Below are positions 1 through 12,603 of a stretch of 64,000 nucleotides of DNA, one piece after another (positions within the stretch are counted from its first letter, which is position 1; every line of letters begins with the position of its first letter). The stretch covers positions 2,728,001 to 2,792,000 of the forward strand of contig NC_049911.1 in NCBI RefSeq assembly GCF_001411555.2, read 5' to 3'. Source of the stretch: Juglans regia. Its lineage: Eukaryota > Streptophyta > Magnoliopsida > Fagales > Juglandaceae. The translations under genes were made by a program, and so were the position numbers. Below the pieces are notes generated by a model. The model was not told the origin of the DNA. It did not search any database and was given only the letters and a program-made list of their open reading frames with translations.

Positions 1-1870
1 CTAAATACCCTAAGCCCATCACCCAAACCACCTCACTTATCTTTTTCCTCTCCCTCGTCGACTTCTAACCCTAACTCTCCCGAATCCTCTCTGCCTCCAA
101 CCTCTCCAACTCATAACTCCCTCTCGACCCCACAATCTCCTTCACCCGAATCCCTTCCACATCCTACTTCCTCCCCGGACTCCAACTCGACACTGTCTTC
201 CTCTACTTTCCCATCCACGAACATCCACCCTATGGTCACCAGATCGAAATCCAATGTACATTGCCCTCTCCACATATTCGTTGGTACCATACCTTAGCCA
301 CCTCCCAAGCTTTTTTTTTTTTCTCTTATCATTTCTCCCTCAAATCCCATAATCGAGGAACCCTCATCTCATATAGAGGCTTCTAAGTATCCTGAGTGGC
401 GAGCGGCAATGGTTGCTGAGTTCCAAGCTTTACTTCAGAATCACACCTGGGTTCTAGTTCATTCTTCTTCGAATCTAAACATACTTGGTTCCAAGTGGGT
501 AGACCAAGTGTAGGGCTGATGGAACCCTTGAGCGACACAAGACCCGTCTTGTGGCTAAGGGCTTCCATTAGCAACCTAGTCTTGACTACATAGAGACCTT
601 CAGTCCTGTAGTCAAACCCATAACCAATCGTCTTATTATTTCTCTTGTAGTTGCATCCAAATGGTTGTTGCATCAATTGGACATCTAGAACGCTTTCTTA
701 CATGGCGACCTTGAAGAATATGTCTACATGCAGCATCTGCCTGGGTTTGTAAACCCTGATCTTCCCTCTCACATCTGTAAGTTGAAGAAATCTATCTACG
801 GTTTGAAACAAGCCCCTAGGGCATGGTTCTCTAAACTGACTAATAGGTTAATTTCTCTAGGTTTTCATGGTTCAAAATCTGATTCGTCATTGTTTATTCT
901 GCGAAATGCTTCTGATTGTCTCTATGTTTTAGTGTATGTTGATGATATTGTTGTTACTGGTTCAAATCAATTGCTTATTTTTTATTTCATCACCGCACTT
1001 GGAAAGTATTTTCCTGTAAAGGATCTTGGTCCTTTACACTACTTTTTGGGTGTTGAAGTCACTCGAAATTCCACTGGTTTATTTCTCTCTCAGTCTAAGT
1101 ATATCTCAGATTTGCTAATTCGCACTAATATGCATAAATCCAATTTTGTCTCGACTCTAAAGTCCTCTACTGTTAAACTCACTGCACTTGAAGGCTCTCT
1201 TTTGAGGACCCTCAATTCTATCATAGTGTAGTTGGCAGTTTTCAATACATGGCTTTTACTCGGCCAGACATTTCATTTGCTGTTAACAAAGTATGTCAAT
1301 ACATGCATTATCCACGGCTCCCCCACTGTTAGGTTGTAAAAATGATCATTCGTTATCTAAACCTTACATAGAATTTTGGTCTAAGTTTTCATTCCTCTTC
1401 TTCATTAACATTGTATGCATTCTCTAATGTTGATTGTGCCGGTTGTTTGGATGATCGTAAGTCCATTGGGGGGTTTCTTCATTTATTTTGGCTCACATCT
1501 TATCTCTTGGGTTCTAAGAAACAACTTACAATTGCTCGATCTTCTACTAAAGCCGAATTCAAGGCAGTCGCTAACACTGCTTGTGAGCTCTTTTGGTTGC
1601 AATCTCTCTTAAAAGAACTAGGCATATATCTTAGAGATCCACCAAGTTTGTGGTGTGACAATTTGGGTGCTACCTACTTAACTGTCAATCCTATTTTGTA
1701 TTTTCGTACTAAGCATGTTGAGTTGAATTATCATTTTTTTAGAGATCATTTGTCAGCTAATTCTCTTCAAGTTTCATTTGTGTCTAGTAAGGATCAACTT
1801 GCAGATATCTTCACCAAGCCTTTATCTTCAACTCGGTTTACTCAACTACGATCAAGCCTTACAATTTGTC
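1..1870 (+). pseudogene. Ty1/copia pol remnant (RT and RNase H), left end outside window
   Basis: Decayed copia polyprotein read left to right. About 1-370 is a Ser/Pro-rich linker. From about 388 the start of the reverse transcriptase can be read (PEWRAAM, then NHTWVLV), but frameshifts and stops interrupt it near 500-690. A long open stretch at 728-1231 carries KKSIYGLKQAPRAW and the catalytic YVDDIVVTG motif. 1411-1862 is copia-type RNase H (SSTKAEF, CDNLGATYL, TKHVELNYHF, DQLADIFTKPL). Stops near 571, 690 and 1229 and a frame break between 1230 and 1410 show that it is dead. A possible LTR start, TGTTAAGGCAC at about 1888, could not be tested because no second LTR is visible. Confidence 0.93.
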
Positions 1871-2558
1871 TTGTGGTGCTTGAATTGCAAGGGCCTGTTA
1901 AGGCACTAGTTGTTGCGATACCATATCAGAAGAATAAGAAGGAGAAGCTCGAATATAGTCTAGAAGATTTTAGACTGATTCTAAAATAATAGAATTTGCT
2001 CAAGTGGTCCCAAGCCTGTTTGTAAATTTTAAATAAAATTTCTGTAAACATAATTTCTATTGCTTTGAGACTGTCGGTACAAATAGGGCCTAATGGGCCC
2101 TTGTAGTGCATGAAGGAAAACTGCAAATTCTTTCAAGAGTAAAATAATCAAATAAAGACTTTTCTCAAACACTATGCGTCCTTTCTATTTTCCTCTTCAA
2201 GTTGAATGCCATGAAATTGAGGTGATCTTAGACACCAAAATGACCAAAAAAGTGGGGTCCAGGTCCACGTTTTACCCACGGCACAAAAAAAATCGAATCG
2301 GACCGAAATGATTTTTGTTCATGAAAAGCCAAAAAGTATAACTTCATCTACAAAAAAGGATGATGAGGTAAGTGAGCACTAACTTCATCTACAAACAAGA
2401 ATAGCGTAGCAAGCGGAGGAGTTGGTGGACAATTTTTTTTCTATATTATCTTTTATAAATAATTCTTTTTAAATTATCTTTACATTACATGTGACATAAT
2501 TTAATTTTTATATAATTTCATATGACAAATTAATTTTGCCGATTCTCCAAACAAGACG
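1871..2558. other. Intergenic, no gene seen
   Basis: Mostly A/T-rich sequence. It may begin with a copia 3' LTR, but no matching copy is in the window. No open frame with a recognisable domain and no RNA gene was seen. Confidence 0.5.
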
Positions 2559-2566
2559 GTGCCACC

Positions 2567-3037
2567 CAATGTTTTGAATACCGTACCAGACGTCGTACCG
2601 GTTAAGACACTGAAACGAAATATTTCGGTACCAGTACTGTTTCAAGATAGCGTTTCGGAATAACATTTCGTGATAGTCGATATATAAATAAATTATATAT
2701 ATAAATTATATTTCAAAATAATAGTCTATATATAAATAAATTATATATAAATACATATATATAAAAATTATAAATAGTCTAGTCTAAATTAGGGGTTAAA
2801 AAATAAGTTTGTAGTTTGAAAAAATGAAAAAAAAAACATACAGGCCGAAATATCGGCCGGTACCAGCCGGTATCAGCCGAAATATAGGCCGGTACAGGCC
2901 AAAATTTAGTCCTAAATCGCCGATACCGGCCGGTATTTTAACCGGTAGAGAACAGATATAATACCTGTACCGGCCAGACGGTCGAAACGAAAAATTTCGG
3001 CCGTACCGGCCGGTACGGTACGAAATTTAAAACACTA
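2567..3037. mobile_element. hAT-type MITE, 471 bp, with 8-bp target duplication
   Basis: The 8-bp direct repeat GTGCCACC lies immediately on both sides (2559-2566 and 3038-3045). The ends are imperfect inverted repeats: left CAATGTTTTGAATACCGTAC, right in reverse complement TAGTGTTTTAAATTTCGTAC. The interior is unusually rich in GGCCGGTACC-like palindromic words, especially at 2860-3020. It has no coding capacity. An 8-bp duplication with CA/TA-ended termini fits a non-autonomous hAT element. Confidence 0.75.
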
Positions 3038-3045
3038 GTGCCACC

Positions 3046-4638
3046 TCCTCACCATGCACCTAATTAATACTAACTAGTCCATATCATATCTTAATGAAAA
3101 ATAAATTAAAATTTTCTAATTATACAAAAAGAAAAAAAGGCAAACGAAAGTGAATTGTAAAAAAATATGGCTGTGTTTTTGTTGTAAGTTTCCATCCAAA
3201 AAAGAATCTCACATACCATGCGTCATTGATGCATACTTGTTAAATTAGAAGGGGTTTGGAGCTTCGGCTCCTCCCTCCCTCCTACTATCCGATCAACGTC
3301 AGAGATGTCTATAGTTTTTTTTTTTTCCATTGTTTTCCATCCGTAGCATAAAGATGAGCTAATCTACTGCCTACCGGCCACCTACGACCACCATGCGCCT
3401 AGCCAGCAGACTCTCTAACTACCGATCTATCAGACGGTATAAGAAAATTGCTCAAAAGAGCGTTGCGTGAGTCTCACGCCCAGCTCATACCACGTGTGAG
3501 TTTCACGCACCGTCGTGCCAAAGAGAACCTGTCGCTGTCACATGCGGCACCACTGGAATTAGTGGATTTGGATCTTTCAGATCCGACCATTGCCTTATTC
3601 CTAGAGTGGCGCATGAACCACACATGCCACCAAAGACAGTGAAGGTTCTATGCCGGCGTATCGATGCATCATCCAGTTACTATCTTGGAGAGATTCCCCG
3701 ACATTTAAAAAAAAAAAAAAGATCGTTACCCATGATAATCTTGCTTCGTCATCTCAGGGATTATATGAATAAAAAACAGATAGAAACCAGATGTGTGCCG
3801 ACAAAAGTGCAGCTCAAAATCCTGGTCACCGGAGGGGGATTGACGTCGGAGGGCCCTCAAAGGAGTCGTCAGAGCCCGTTAGTCAAGCCTGTGGCAGTGG
3901 CAGATGGACAGGTTCGACGATCGATGTCGCCTTCGAGAAAGACAGAGAGAGAAATCTAGCAAAAAACCAGGTCGCCGGAGCCAGGACCTATGCCGGACGG
4001 CCCTTAACGAAGTCACCGGGGCCCGTCGGCCTAGTCTGTGCCGGTGGTGAGGTGTCACTCACCGTTCTAGGGTGGGTGAAGGGTGGCGGCGAGTCTTCTC
4101 TCTTCGTAGGGTTTTTTTCTCTCCATACGTGAAATTAAAAAAATCATCCACAAAGAAACATATATGTAAAAACTGGTAGTCTCCAACCTTATGTGGCTTT
4201 ATATTGTTTTGTTATGTTTTGTATTGAACTTACCTATCTTATATGCTGCTTTTATGGTTTCTGAAATTGAGTTTACAATTGTTTAGGCAAGGGGAACAAT
4301 GAGATATATATCAACTAGTGAAATTTTGATGACCAAACATCATTCCTTTCGCTTGTCATATTCTTGTTAAGATTTTTACCAGCATCATAGATTTTTGCCA
4401 TTTGCATAGTTGATTTGTTCAAGGTTGCTTACTTCTTCATTGTGATAAGCTCATTTGTTTAAGGTTAAGGCATGACCAATCGATAGGAGAAAATAGAGTC
4501 CTTCAAGATCACAGGCAGCTTCAGATTTTTTAGAAGACCATTCTCCTATCATGGTCTTCAATTTGTGTAATTAATGTGTTATTTAGATTTCTTATTTGTT
4601 GTTACTTTGATGATGTTTGAGTTGGTGAACATGGTAGC

Positions 4639-4675
<37 letters not shown>

Positions 4676-4800
4676 TTGTTATATGAGTGTGAATTTGGAT
4701 TTCCAGGATTTATATATTTTTAACTTGTTATGACTTATATATCTGGTATATTATGACATTTTGATCATTTTATAACAATACTATTTATTTTATGACTTTT
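3046..4800. other. Unassigned region with GC-rich block and AT microsatellite
   Basis: About 3250-4130 is GC-richer and has several short open frames, none with a motif I recognise. It ends in a promoter- or leader-like CTCTCTTCGTAGGG block. 4645-4671 is an (AT)n microsatellite. A stretch at about 4440-4640 is repeated with many differences at about 5690-5890 (shared core CATTCTCCTATCA followed by TGTAATTAAT), so this is an old local duplication. No gene can be supported. Confidence 0.4.
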
Positions 4801-4810
4801 TCATATTATA

Positions 4811-5097
4811 GCAATAGGGAGGAGCCATTGCTTAGAACCGAAGCTGCATTGTGTCTGAAGCTTCGGGCTGCCGTAGAGTATACCAAAGATCCTGCTGCAT
4901 ATGCACATGCTACGGAATTTGTCACCAAGAAGAACCTGCATGCATTCAGGTAAGAAGAGTTTGGTTAGTTCTCTATTTTTTCAATAGCTTTTTGCTTAAA
5001 GATAAATTTACTTATGTATTTCAGCTTGTATGTATCTATGAAGTCATGAGATCACTAGATAAAGCAAGAGTAATGCTGCAAGGGATAGCAATTTTGT
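4811..5097 (+). pseudogene. Unidentified two-exon gene fragment
   Basis: Two open segments read in one continuous frame across what looks like an intron. The first follows a pyrimidine-rich stretch ending in TAG and ends at about 4950 before GTAAGA; it reads through AAVEYTKDPAAYAHATEFV. The second follows TATTTCAG at about 5024 and reads LVCIYEVMRSLDKARVML to a TAA at 5097. The splice signals and the charged, helix-like composition look like a real protein rather than a chance frame, but I do not recognise the family. No start codon or upstream exon was found, so a gene fragment is more likely than a complete gene. Confidence 0.4.
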
Positions 5098-5099
5098 AA

Positions 5100-6332
5100 C
5101 GAGTAAATATTATATTATATAGGTCTGAGTAGGTGGAGAAGTGAGGGAAGTTAGAGTTGCATTAATTAAGGGAAGAAAAAATATTCGCATCATCCCGAAG
5201 CCGCCGCACACTCAATGCATTGAGTGCAAAAAAAAAAAATATACATGTGAGGTGTGCTGCGGCTTCCGACTAATGCATAGCACAGCTCTTAAGGAAAACT
5301 CATCTACTAGTGGAAAGGTGATGCTTTGTTTTTGGAGACTAGATTTTGCTTGTGCAATCAAATCAATCATGCTCTGCTCCAGTACATAGACAGGTGATGT
5401 GTGGGCATTGGTGATGATGCCCCTGCTCTGCATGAGGCTTGAAAACATATGTGCTGCTTTGATTGTGTACACTTATGTTTTGGTTTGCTGTTGACATGCT
5501 ATACCCTTTTACTTTACCTGTTCATAGTAGAATGGGTCATCGTTTTACCTATAACTTGCATAAGTAATCTTTAGGTTGTGCATATATGCCTCTAACATAT
5601 ATATACATATATAAAGGAATTTGATTCAGTTTCCTAATGCCCCTCTAATATATATACGTATGTTGTGTGCAGCCTTATTGGATAATGTATGAGCATTCTA
5701 TGAACCAAAAGAGGCTGAGGTAGGAGCAATTGACAGGGGAATACCATAAGATTGCATGCAGATGTTGACTTTTTAGAGATCATTCTCCTATCAATTTCTT
5801 TGATCTATGTAATTAATATGTTATCTTAGCTTCTTATTTGCTATTTTTTGATGATCTTAAGTTGGTGAAATTGTTTGCCCAGTTGTTATGTTGTAACGAC
5901 CAAGTTCTTTGTCTAGAATAGATTTGTTCTATAAATATGTAATTTGTTTAAGCTTTTTGCTTGTCAAAACCTGTCAAAATCGATCCGGTTCCGATTTCAT
6001 TTTATCTTAGCTTCTTATTTGCTATTTTTTTTATGATCTTAAGAGGTAGTTTGGAAATAGATCTCATCCCAAAATTCTCATCTCATCTCATCTCATTCTC
6101 AAACATAATTCAAATATAAACATTTTCAAACTAATAATTATAACTTTCCCAAACTTTTAAACAAAAAATAAAAAAAACAATTCGATTTTTTTAAATCTCC
6201 AAATAAAAATAATATTATAAGACTATATTCTAATAATATTTTAATTTTATAATATTTTTTAATAAACTCTTTTTCACTTCGTTCCCAAAACTCAAAAAAT
6301 ACTTAAACTCAGTTGTTACGTTGTAACTCTTT
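5100..6332. other. Intergenic; degenerate repeats and a Fagales-type A/T-rich repeat
   Basis: Contains the second copy of the old local duplication (about 5690-5890). At about 6045-6310 is an A/T-rich repeat beginning with TCTCATCTCATCTCATCTCA words, a type I associate with Fagales MITEs. No gene was seen. Confidence 0.45.
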
Positions 6333-6884
6333 CTCACTAATTAATCTTTTTATTTTGTTAGAGATGAACTCTGTGAGTCTGTAAGCATTCACAACATTAG
6401 CTAAGTAAATAGTGGATAGTAGGGCTGCAACTCAACCCAGCAAAATCGGGTTTGTACCCTATCCAACTTGAACCGTCTCTTTTAAGGCGCCAAACTGAAT
6501 CGACCCAACCCGAATAAAATAGAATCGGGTCAAACCCGTATGACCCGATCTTTACACAAAAAAAAAAAAAAAATCCAATTTTCTGTAGATTGCTTTTTCT
6601 CAGATTTGAAGACAAATAGACAATGTCAATCTCAATTTCAAATTCTTCTCAATCTCAAGAAAAAACCACAAAAAACAAAAAAAAAAAAAAAAATGAAAAG
6701 AGCAAAACTTTGCAGAAGAGTCGTTTGCAAAAGCTGTCTATAGAAACTCGATGTAGTCGTCGAATCGTCAATGGCTTCGCTGTGGTGAGAGTCATTCAGA
6801 ATCTCGGATAGCAGCATTTCAATCGTCTCTTCTTACACTATCAACAGGAGAGAAAAAAAAAAGGAAATTTCTCAGGAAACAAAC

Positions 6885-6920
<36 letters not shown>

Positions 6921-6928
6921 TGTGTGTG

Positions 6929-7524
6929 TGTTACGGGCTCTACGGGTGCTACGGGTTCTATGGATAGCCATGAACAATACAGTGGGCGTAGCAGCTGGAG
7001 AGGAACTTGAGTAAAGTAGTTGAGGAACACGAACTGTCGGGGGAAGGAACTAGGGTTATAGTGGAACTCTAAACGCACCGTATGAAGAAGCCTGAGTGCA
7101 CCGTTTTAATGCACATGAAACGCAGCGTTGGAAGACCCAGCAGACTACATGTCGCTTATTGTTGCTTTCAACTATGAATAAGATTGTCGTTTACTTACTT
7201 AGCTTTAATTGCTTTATGTTTTACAATTCTGTTACGCAAGTCCACGTGTGTCATTGCCATTTGAGCAGTTAGTTAGTAGTGCTGCAATATGTACGCCATA
7301 AATGGCAGAGAAGAATCATCTGGAAAACATTGAACGAATTGGTTATTGAATTGGAGGTTAAGGGGCCCTCGAAGAACCCTATGGTGACTGGAATATTTTT
7401 CAGTTGCTATTATCCATTTCTGTGTTCTTAGTTTCTTTGTTAAGTTCTTCCAATCCACCCATAAAATTCCCGAAACACTACCACTAACCCAGAAACTCAT
7501 ATTCAAAACCAGGGAATCCTTACA
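6929..7524 (+). repeat. 5' LTR of Ty3/gypsy element
   Basis: 596 bp, TGTTACGGG to CCTTACA, nearly identical to 11948-12542 (about 20 differences, roughly 3%). Inserted in a GA/GT microsatellite, so the target duplication is blurred: GTGTG on the left, GAGAG on the right. Confidence 0.95.
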
Positions 7525-7525
7525 A

Positions 7526-7545
7526 TTGGTATCTAGAGACTACGG
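7526..7545 (+). other. Primer-binding site of the gypsy element
   Basis: TTGGTATCTAGAGAC directly follows the 5' LTR and resembles the usual site complementary to the 3' end of initiator tRNA-Met. Confidence 0.6.
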
Positions 7546-7550
7546 TCCTC

Positions 7551-8249
7551 ATGGCAGAAAATACAAGATCCAGCAAACAGAACCAAGAAATGTTAGCTAA
7601 TCATGAACAAAGCATACTAGAATTAAGCGAGCAGATGCAGCAAATGAACAACATGATGCGCACTATTCTTATTACCCAAAACCAGATCCAAGCTCAGCTA
7701 ACACACCGTGAACCTCGTGTTGATGCGGAACAGGAACATCCGGAGAATCCCAGACCCTTGCCTAGGGGTATCAAATTGGAGTTTCGACACTTCAATGGAC
7801 AAGATCCAGCAGGTTGGATCTTCAAAGCTTCCCACTACTTTGAATTTCACCAAACACTCCCTGCCCATAGACTCCTCATGGCTTCCTACTACATGAACGG
7901 GGAGGCCCTCATCTAGTACCAGGATGCAGCAGATACAGGGTAATTTAATTGCTGGCAAACATTCACACAAGCCTTGCAACTTTGGTTTGGACCCTCAGCC
8001 TATGATGACCCCATGGAGGCCATCACACGTCTCAAGCAAACAACCTCAGTAGCTGCCTATAAAGGTCAATTTGAAGCACTCTCAAATCGACTCAAAGGGC
8101 TAACAGATTCTCACAAGCTGAGTTGTTTTCTCAGTGGCCTCAAGGATGAGATTCGGCTTCCTCTTCGACTCTTGAACCCCATCAATTTAAATGCAGCTTT
8201 TGGCCTTGCAAGAATCCAAGAAGAATACCTGTTTAGTTCCAGAAGATGA
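7551..8249 (+). pseudogene. Gypsy gag, broken by stop codons
   Basis: Starts at the ATG just after the primer-binding site. It begins with a Gln-rich coiled-coil-like N-terminus, followed by a retrotransposon gag domain with the FNGQDPAGWIFKASHYFEFH stretch. There is a stop at 7914-7916 and another before 7974; the frame reopens to 8249, where the next stop falls. The neighbouring pol reading frame continues the same polyprotein. It is a dead capsid gene. Confidence 0.9.
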
Positions 8250-8288
8250 ATTAAACCATGGGGAGACAAGAGTAGTTCAGTACAAAAT

Positions 8289-11200
8289 ATGGGAAACCAA
8301 CATCAGTCTTCAGGGGACATACTGATTAACAGACCAGCCCATCCACCACAGAAAGTATATCCAATGCAGATGGATGAAAAAAGAAAAAAAGGGTTGTGTT
8401 TCCATTGTGAAGAAAAATGGAATCCCTCACATGTTTGTAAGTCTCCTAAAATTTATTTTATGCATGCGTCGGATGACACTTGGGATGAGAATGGTGAGGA
8501 TGTGTTTTATGATTCCAATGAAATCACTGATAATGTTCTTGGTCAGGTCATTGAGGTTAACCCAAAAATTTCATTAAATGCCTTAACTGGAACCCCATGC
8601 CCTAGTACAATGAGATTGATGGGCAAAATTGGTACCTCCATGGTGGCCATTTTGGTGGATTCCGGAAGTACTCATAACTTCTTGGATCCCTCATTGGTGA
8701 CAAATAATAAATTACTACTTGATAGAGTTGGCCAACTCCGAGTCAAGGTGGCAAATGGTGAAGAGCTGCAAAGTGAAGGGTGCTGCACCCATGTGCTCAC
8801 AACGATACAAGGTATTAAATTCTGCCCCTCCTTTTATGTCTTACCATTGGCTGGATGTGATGCTGTGTTGGGGATACATTGGCTCAGAAATTTGGGTCCT
8901 ATAACTTGGGACTTCTCAAGTTTAAGTATGCGGTTTAAATGGGCAGATAAGTGGGTTGTTTTACAAGGTGTGCAGCCTGGTGAGTCCACTTTCACTAATG
9001 AGAGTGACAAATCCATAGTCACTGCCATGCACAAGGGTAGGGGGCTTTTGTTGCAATTAATGGCCACTGAAGTAGAGGCATCTCAAGGGATTTGCAATCC
9101 ACAAATTGACCTACTGTTAACACAGTTTGCCCAGGTTTTCCAAGAACCAATGGGACTTCCTCCCAAAACGTCTCATGACCATAGAATAGTGTTGAAGGAT
9201 GACACTAATCCAATTTCTATTCGCCCTTATAGATACCCTCACTACCAGAAAACGGAGATTGAGAAAATTGTTACTGAGTTGCTCTCTACAGGTGTAATTA
9301 GACCTAGTTCAAGCCCTTTTTCATCACCCGTATTGTTAGTAAGAAAACATTATGGCAGCTAGCGCATGTGTGTTGATTATAGGGGTCTCAATAAGGAAAC
9401 TGTGAAGGACAGATTTCCTATTCCAATAATCGATGAATTACTGGACGAACTACATGGGTCTCGGATTTTTTCTAAGTTAGACTTACGGTCTGGCTATCAT
9501 CAGATACGGGTAGTCCCTGAAGATGTTCCTAAGACGGCCTTTTATACTCACGAAGGCCACTATGAATTTTTGGTAATGCCCTTTGGGCTTACCAATGCAC
9601 CCTCCACATTTCAAGGGCTGATGAACACAGTTTTTAGACCATTTTTGAGGAAATTTGTCTTAGTTTTTTTTGACGATATCCTAGTATACAACAGCTGCAT
9701 AGAAGGCCATCTCAAACATTTACAACATGTATTAAGCACCCTTGTTACCCATTTTTTATATGCAAAAAGGTCGAAATGTTTCTTTGGAGTATCTGAGGTT
9801 GAATATTTGGGGCATATTATGACTGATAAGGGAGTTAAGGCTGATCCTAAGAAGGTGGCAGCGATGTTAAGCTGGCCTGTGCCTAAAAACACTAAGTCCT
9901 TGAGGGGATTCTTGGGTTTGACTGGGTATTATCGTAAATTTATCAAGGGATATGGTCTTATGGCAGCACCACTTACTGCACTACTAAAAAAAAATTCTTT
10001 CACCTGGAACGACAAGGCTGCTGAGGCTTTTGAACAATTGAAAATGGCGATGACATCACCACCTGTCCTAAGATTACCTAATTTTTCTCAGCCCTTCACT
10101 GTGGAGTGTGATGTTAGTGGAGGTGGCCTAGGAGCTGTTCTTATGCAGCAAGGTCAACCCATTGCCTTTTTGAGCAAGGCTTTAAAAGGAAGGGCTCTAA
10201 CTCTATCAACTTATGAGAAGGAGCTCTTAGCCTTAGTCACGGCAGTTCAGAAATGGAGGCCTTATTTGCTAGGTCAAGCTTTCAAGGTTAAAACTGACCA
10301 GCAAGTATTAAAGTTTTTGTTGGAGCAAAAAGTGGGAACTGTGACCCAGCAGAAGTGGATCACAAAATTGTTGGGTTATGATTTCAGCATTGAGTATAAG
10401 TAAGGGAAGGAAAATAAAGTGGCCGATGCCTTATCACGAAGACATGAAGCTGCCGACAGTATGGAGGGTTCATTGGCAGTTATTACTTTCCCTACTCCCA
10501 TTTGGATTGATGAGCTAAAGGGCAGCTATTCTGGTTCTGTGGAGTTGCAAGACTTGCTGGCTAAGTTACAAGCCAATCAAGCCGTACCTAAGGGCTACAC
10601 CCTCCAACAAGGATTGCTGTTAAAAAAGGGCAGAATTGTTATTGATTCGCACTCAGCTTTCAAAGACAAGGTTCTCAAGTTCATTCATGAAGACCCACAG
10701 GCTGGTCATTCGGGGTTTCTCAAAACTTATCAGCGGGCCAAAAGGGATTTTTATTGGAGAGGAATGAAGAGAGATATAAAGAGAACAGTTAGAGAATGTG
10801 ACATTTGCCAAGTCAATAAAACAGAAAACATCCTCTACCCGGGACTCCTTTAGCCACTTCCCATCCCGAGTCAAGCTTGGGAAGCCATTTCCCTTGACTT
10901 TGTGGAAGGTCTACCCATCTCTTAAGGAGCCATAGTCATTTTGGTTGTTGTCGACAGAATGACCAAGTATGGCCATTTCATAACACTGTCTCACCCTTAT
11001 ACAGCAGCAGGAGTAGCTCAAAAAATTTCTCAGGAGGTATTCAAACTCCAAGGCCTTCCTAAGACTATCGTGTCTGATCGAGACCCCATATTTCTCAGTT
11101 CCTTTTGGAAGTCCTTATTCGAGCTTCAGGGTTCCAGTTTACATTACAGCTCTGCCTACCACCCAGAAACGGATGGGCAAACAGAGGAACTTAACAAGAC

Positions 11201-11936
11201 TTTGGAAGGATACCTACGGTGCTACGCAGGTACTAAGCCCAAGAATTGGGCTCAGTGGTTGTCCATGGCCGAATTTTGGTACAATACTTCGTATCACACG
11301 GCTACAAAACTTTCACCATTCGAGGCCCTCTATGGTTACAGCCCTCCTAAACTACTCACATACATACCCGGGACAGCATCAAACGACTCAGTTGACACTT
11401 TACTACAAACCAGAGAACAACTCAAAGCCGTACTTAAACAAAACCTAGAAGCTCCTCAAGCAAGAATGAAGCTTTATGCTGATAAACGAAGAACAGAGCG
11501 AGAATTTAATGAAGGTGACTGTGTCTACCTCAGGCTTCAGCCATATCACTAGAAATCCATGGTCACTCGTCAGAATTTCAAACTCTCGCCGCGGTTTTAT
11601 GGACCCTTTCGCATCATCCAACGCTTGGGGAAGGTCGCGTACAAGTTGGATCTACCGGCTTCATCAAAGATCCACCCCGTTTTCCACGTTTCATGCTTGA
11701 AACGGAAACTCGGGGATCGAATCAGTCCACTGCCACAGCTTCCTCCAGTCAGCTCGAAAGGGGAAGTACTGCCTGAACCCGAGAAGATTATGTATCGCAG
11801 ACTCAAGCAACAGGGTTTCAAGGCTATCACGGAGGTTTTGGTGAAATGGGTTGGGGCTACTGATGAGAATAATACATGGGAGTCTCTCTGGAAAATACGA
11901 AACCTTTATCCACACCTTGTGGGCAAGATGTTTTAA
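8289..11936 (+). pseudogene. Gypsy pol (protease, RT, RNase H, integrase, chromodomain-like end), with several stops
   Basis: Domains in order: a zinc knuckle CFHC...HVC (8397-8438); an aspartic protease with VDSGSTHNFLD (about 8655-8690); a reverse transcriptase from about 9150 with [26 protein letters not shown] and the catalytic FFDD (about 9668-9679); RNase H to about 10400; an integrase HHCC finger (about 10690-10815); an integrase core with DRMTKYGHF and YHPETDGQTEELN (about 10945-11300); and a chromodomain-like tail VLVKWVGATDENNTWE before the stop at 11936. This order is typical of chromodomain gypsy elements. In-frame stops at 9360, 10401, 10851, about 10923 and 11550 cut it into pieces, so it cannot make a full polyprotein. 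Confidence 0.95.
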
Positions 11937-11947
11937 GGGGGGGAGAT
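11934..11947 (+). other. Polypurine tract of the gypsy element
   Basis: AAGGGGGGGAGAT immediately precedes the 3' LTR, as expected for the plus-strand primer. Confidence 0.85.
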
Positions 11948-12542
11948 TGTTACGGGCTCTAAGGGTGCTACGGGTTCTATGGATAGCCATGAACATACAG
12001 TAGGCGCAGCAGCTGGGGAGGAACTTGAGTAAAGTTGCTGAGGAACACGAACTGTCGGGGGAAGGAACTAGGGTTATAGTGGAACTCCAAACGCACCGTA
12101 TGAAGAAGCCTGAGTGCACCGTTTTAATGAGCATGAAACGCAGCGTTGGAAGACCCAGCAGACTACATGTCGCTTATTGTTGCTTTCAACTATGAATAAG
12201 ATTGTCGTTTACTTACTTAGCTTTAATTGCTTTCTGTTTTACAATTCTGTTACGCAAGTCCACGTGTGTCACTGCCATTTGAGCAGTTAGTTAGTAATGC
12301 TGCAATATGTACGCTAGAAATGGCAGAGAAGAATCATCTGGAAAACATTAAACGAATTGGTTATTGAATTGGAGGTTAAGGGGCCCTCGAAGAACCCTGT
12401 GGTGACTGGAATATTTTTCAGTTTCTATTATCCATTTCTGTGTTCTTAGTTTCTTTGTTAAGTTCTTCCAATCCACCCATAAAATTCCCGAAACACTACC
12501 ACTAACCCAGAAACTCATATTCAAAACCAAGGAATCCTTACA
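11948..12542 (+). repeat. 3' LTR of Ty3/gypsy element
   Basis: 595 bp, TGTTACGGG to CCTTACA. Pairs with 6929-7524. Confidence 0.95.
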
Positions 12543-12603
12543 GAGAGAGGATAAATACGGGAACCTGAAAACTTCCTAGAGCTGTATCTCGCCATTCTCA
12601 TAG

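Noticed and set aside
6872..7078. 68-codon frame with a long Ser/Leu repeat
   Set aside because: A translation of the GA microsatellite running into the gypsy LTR.
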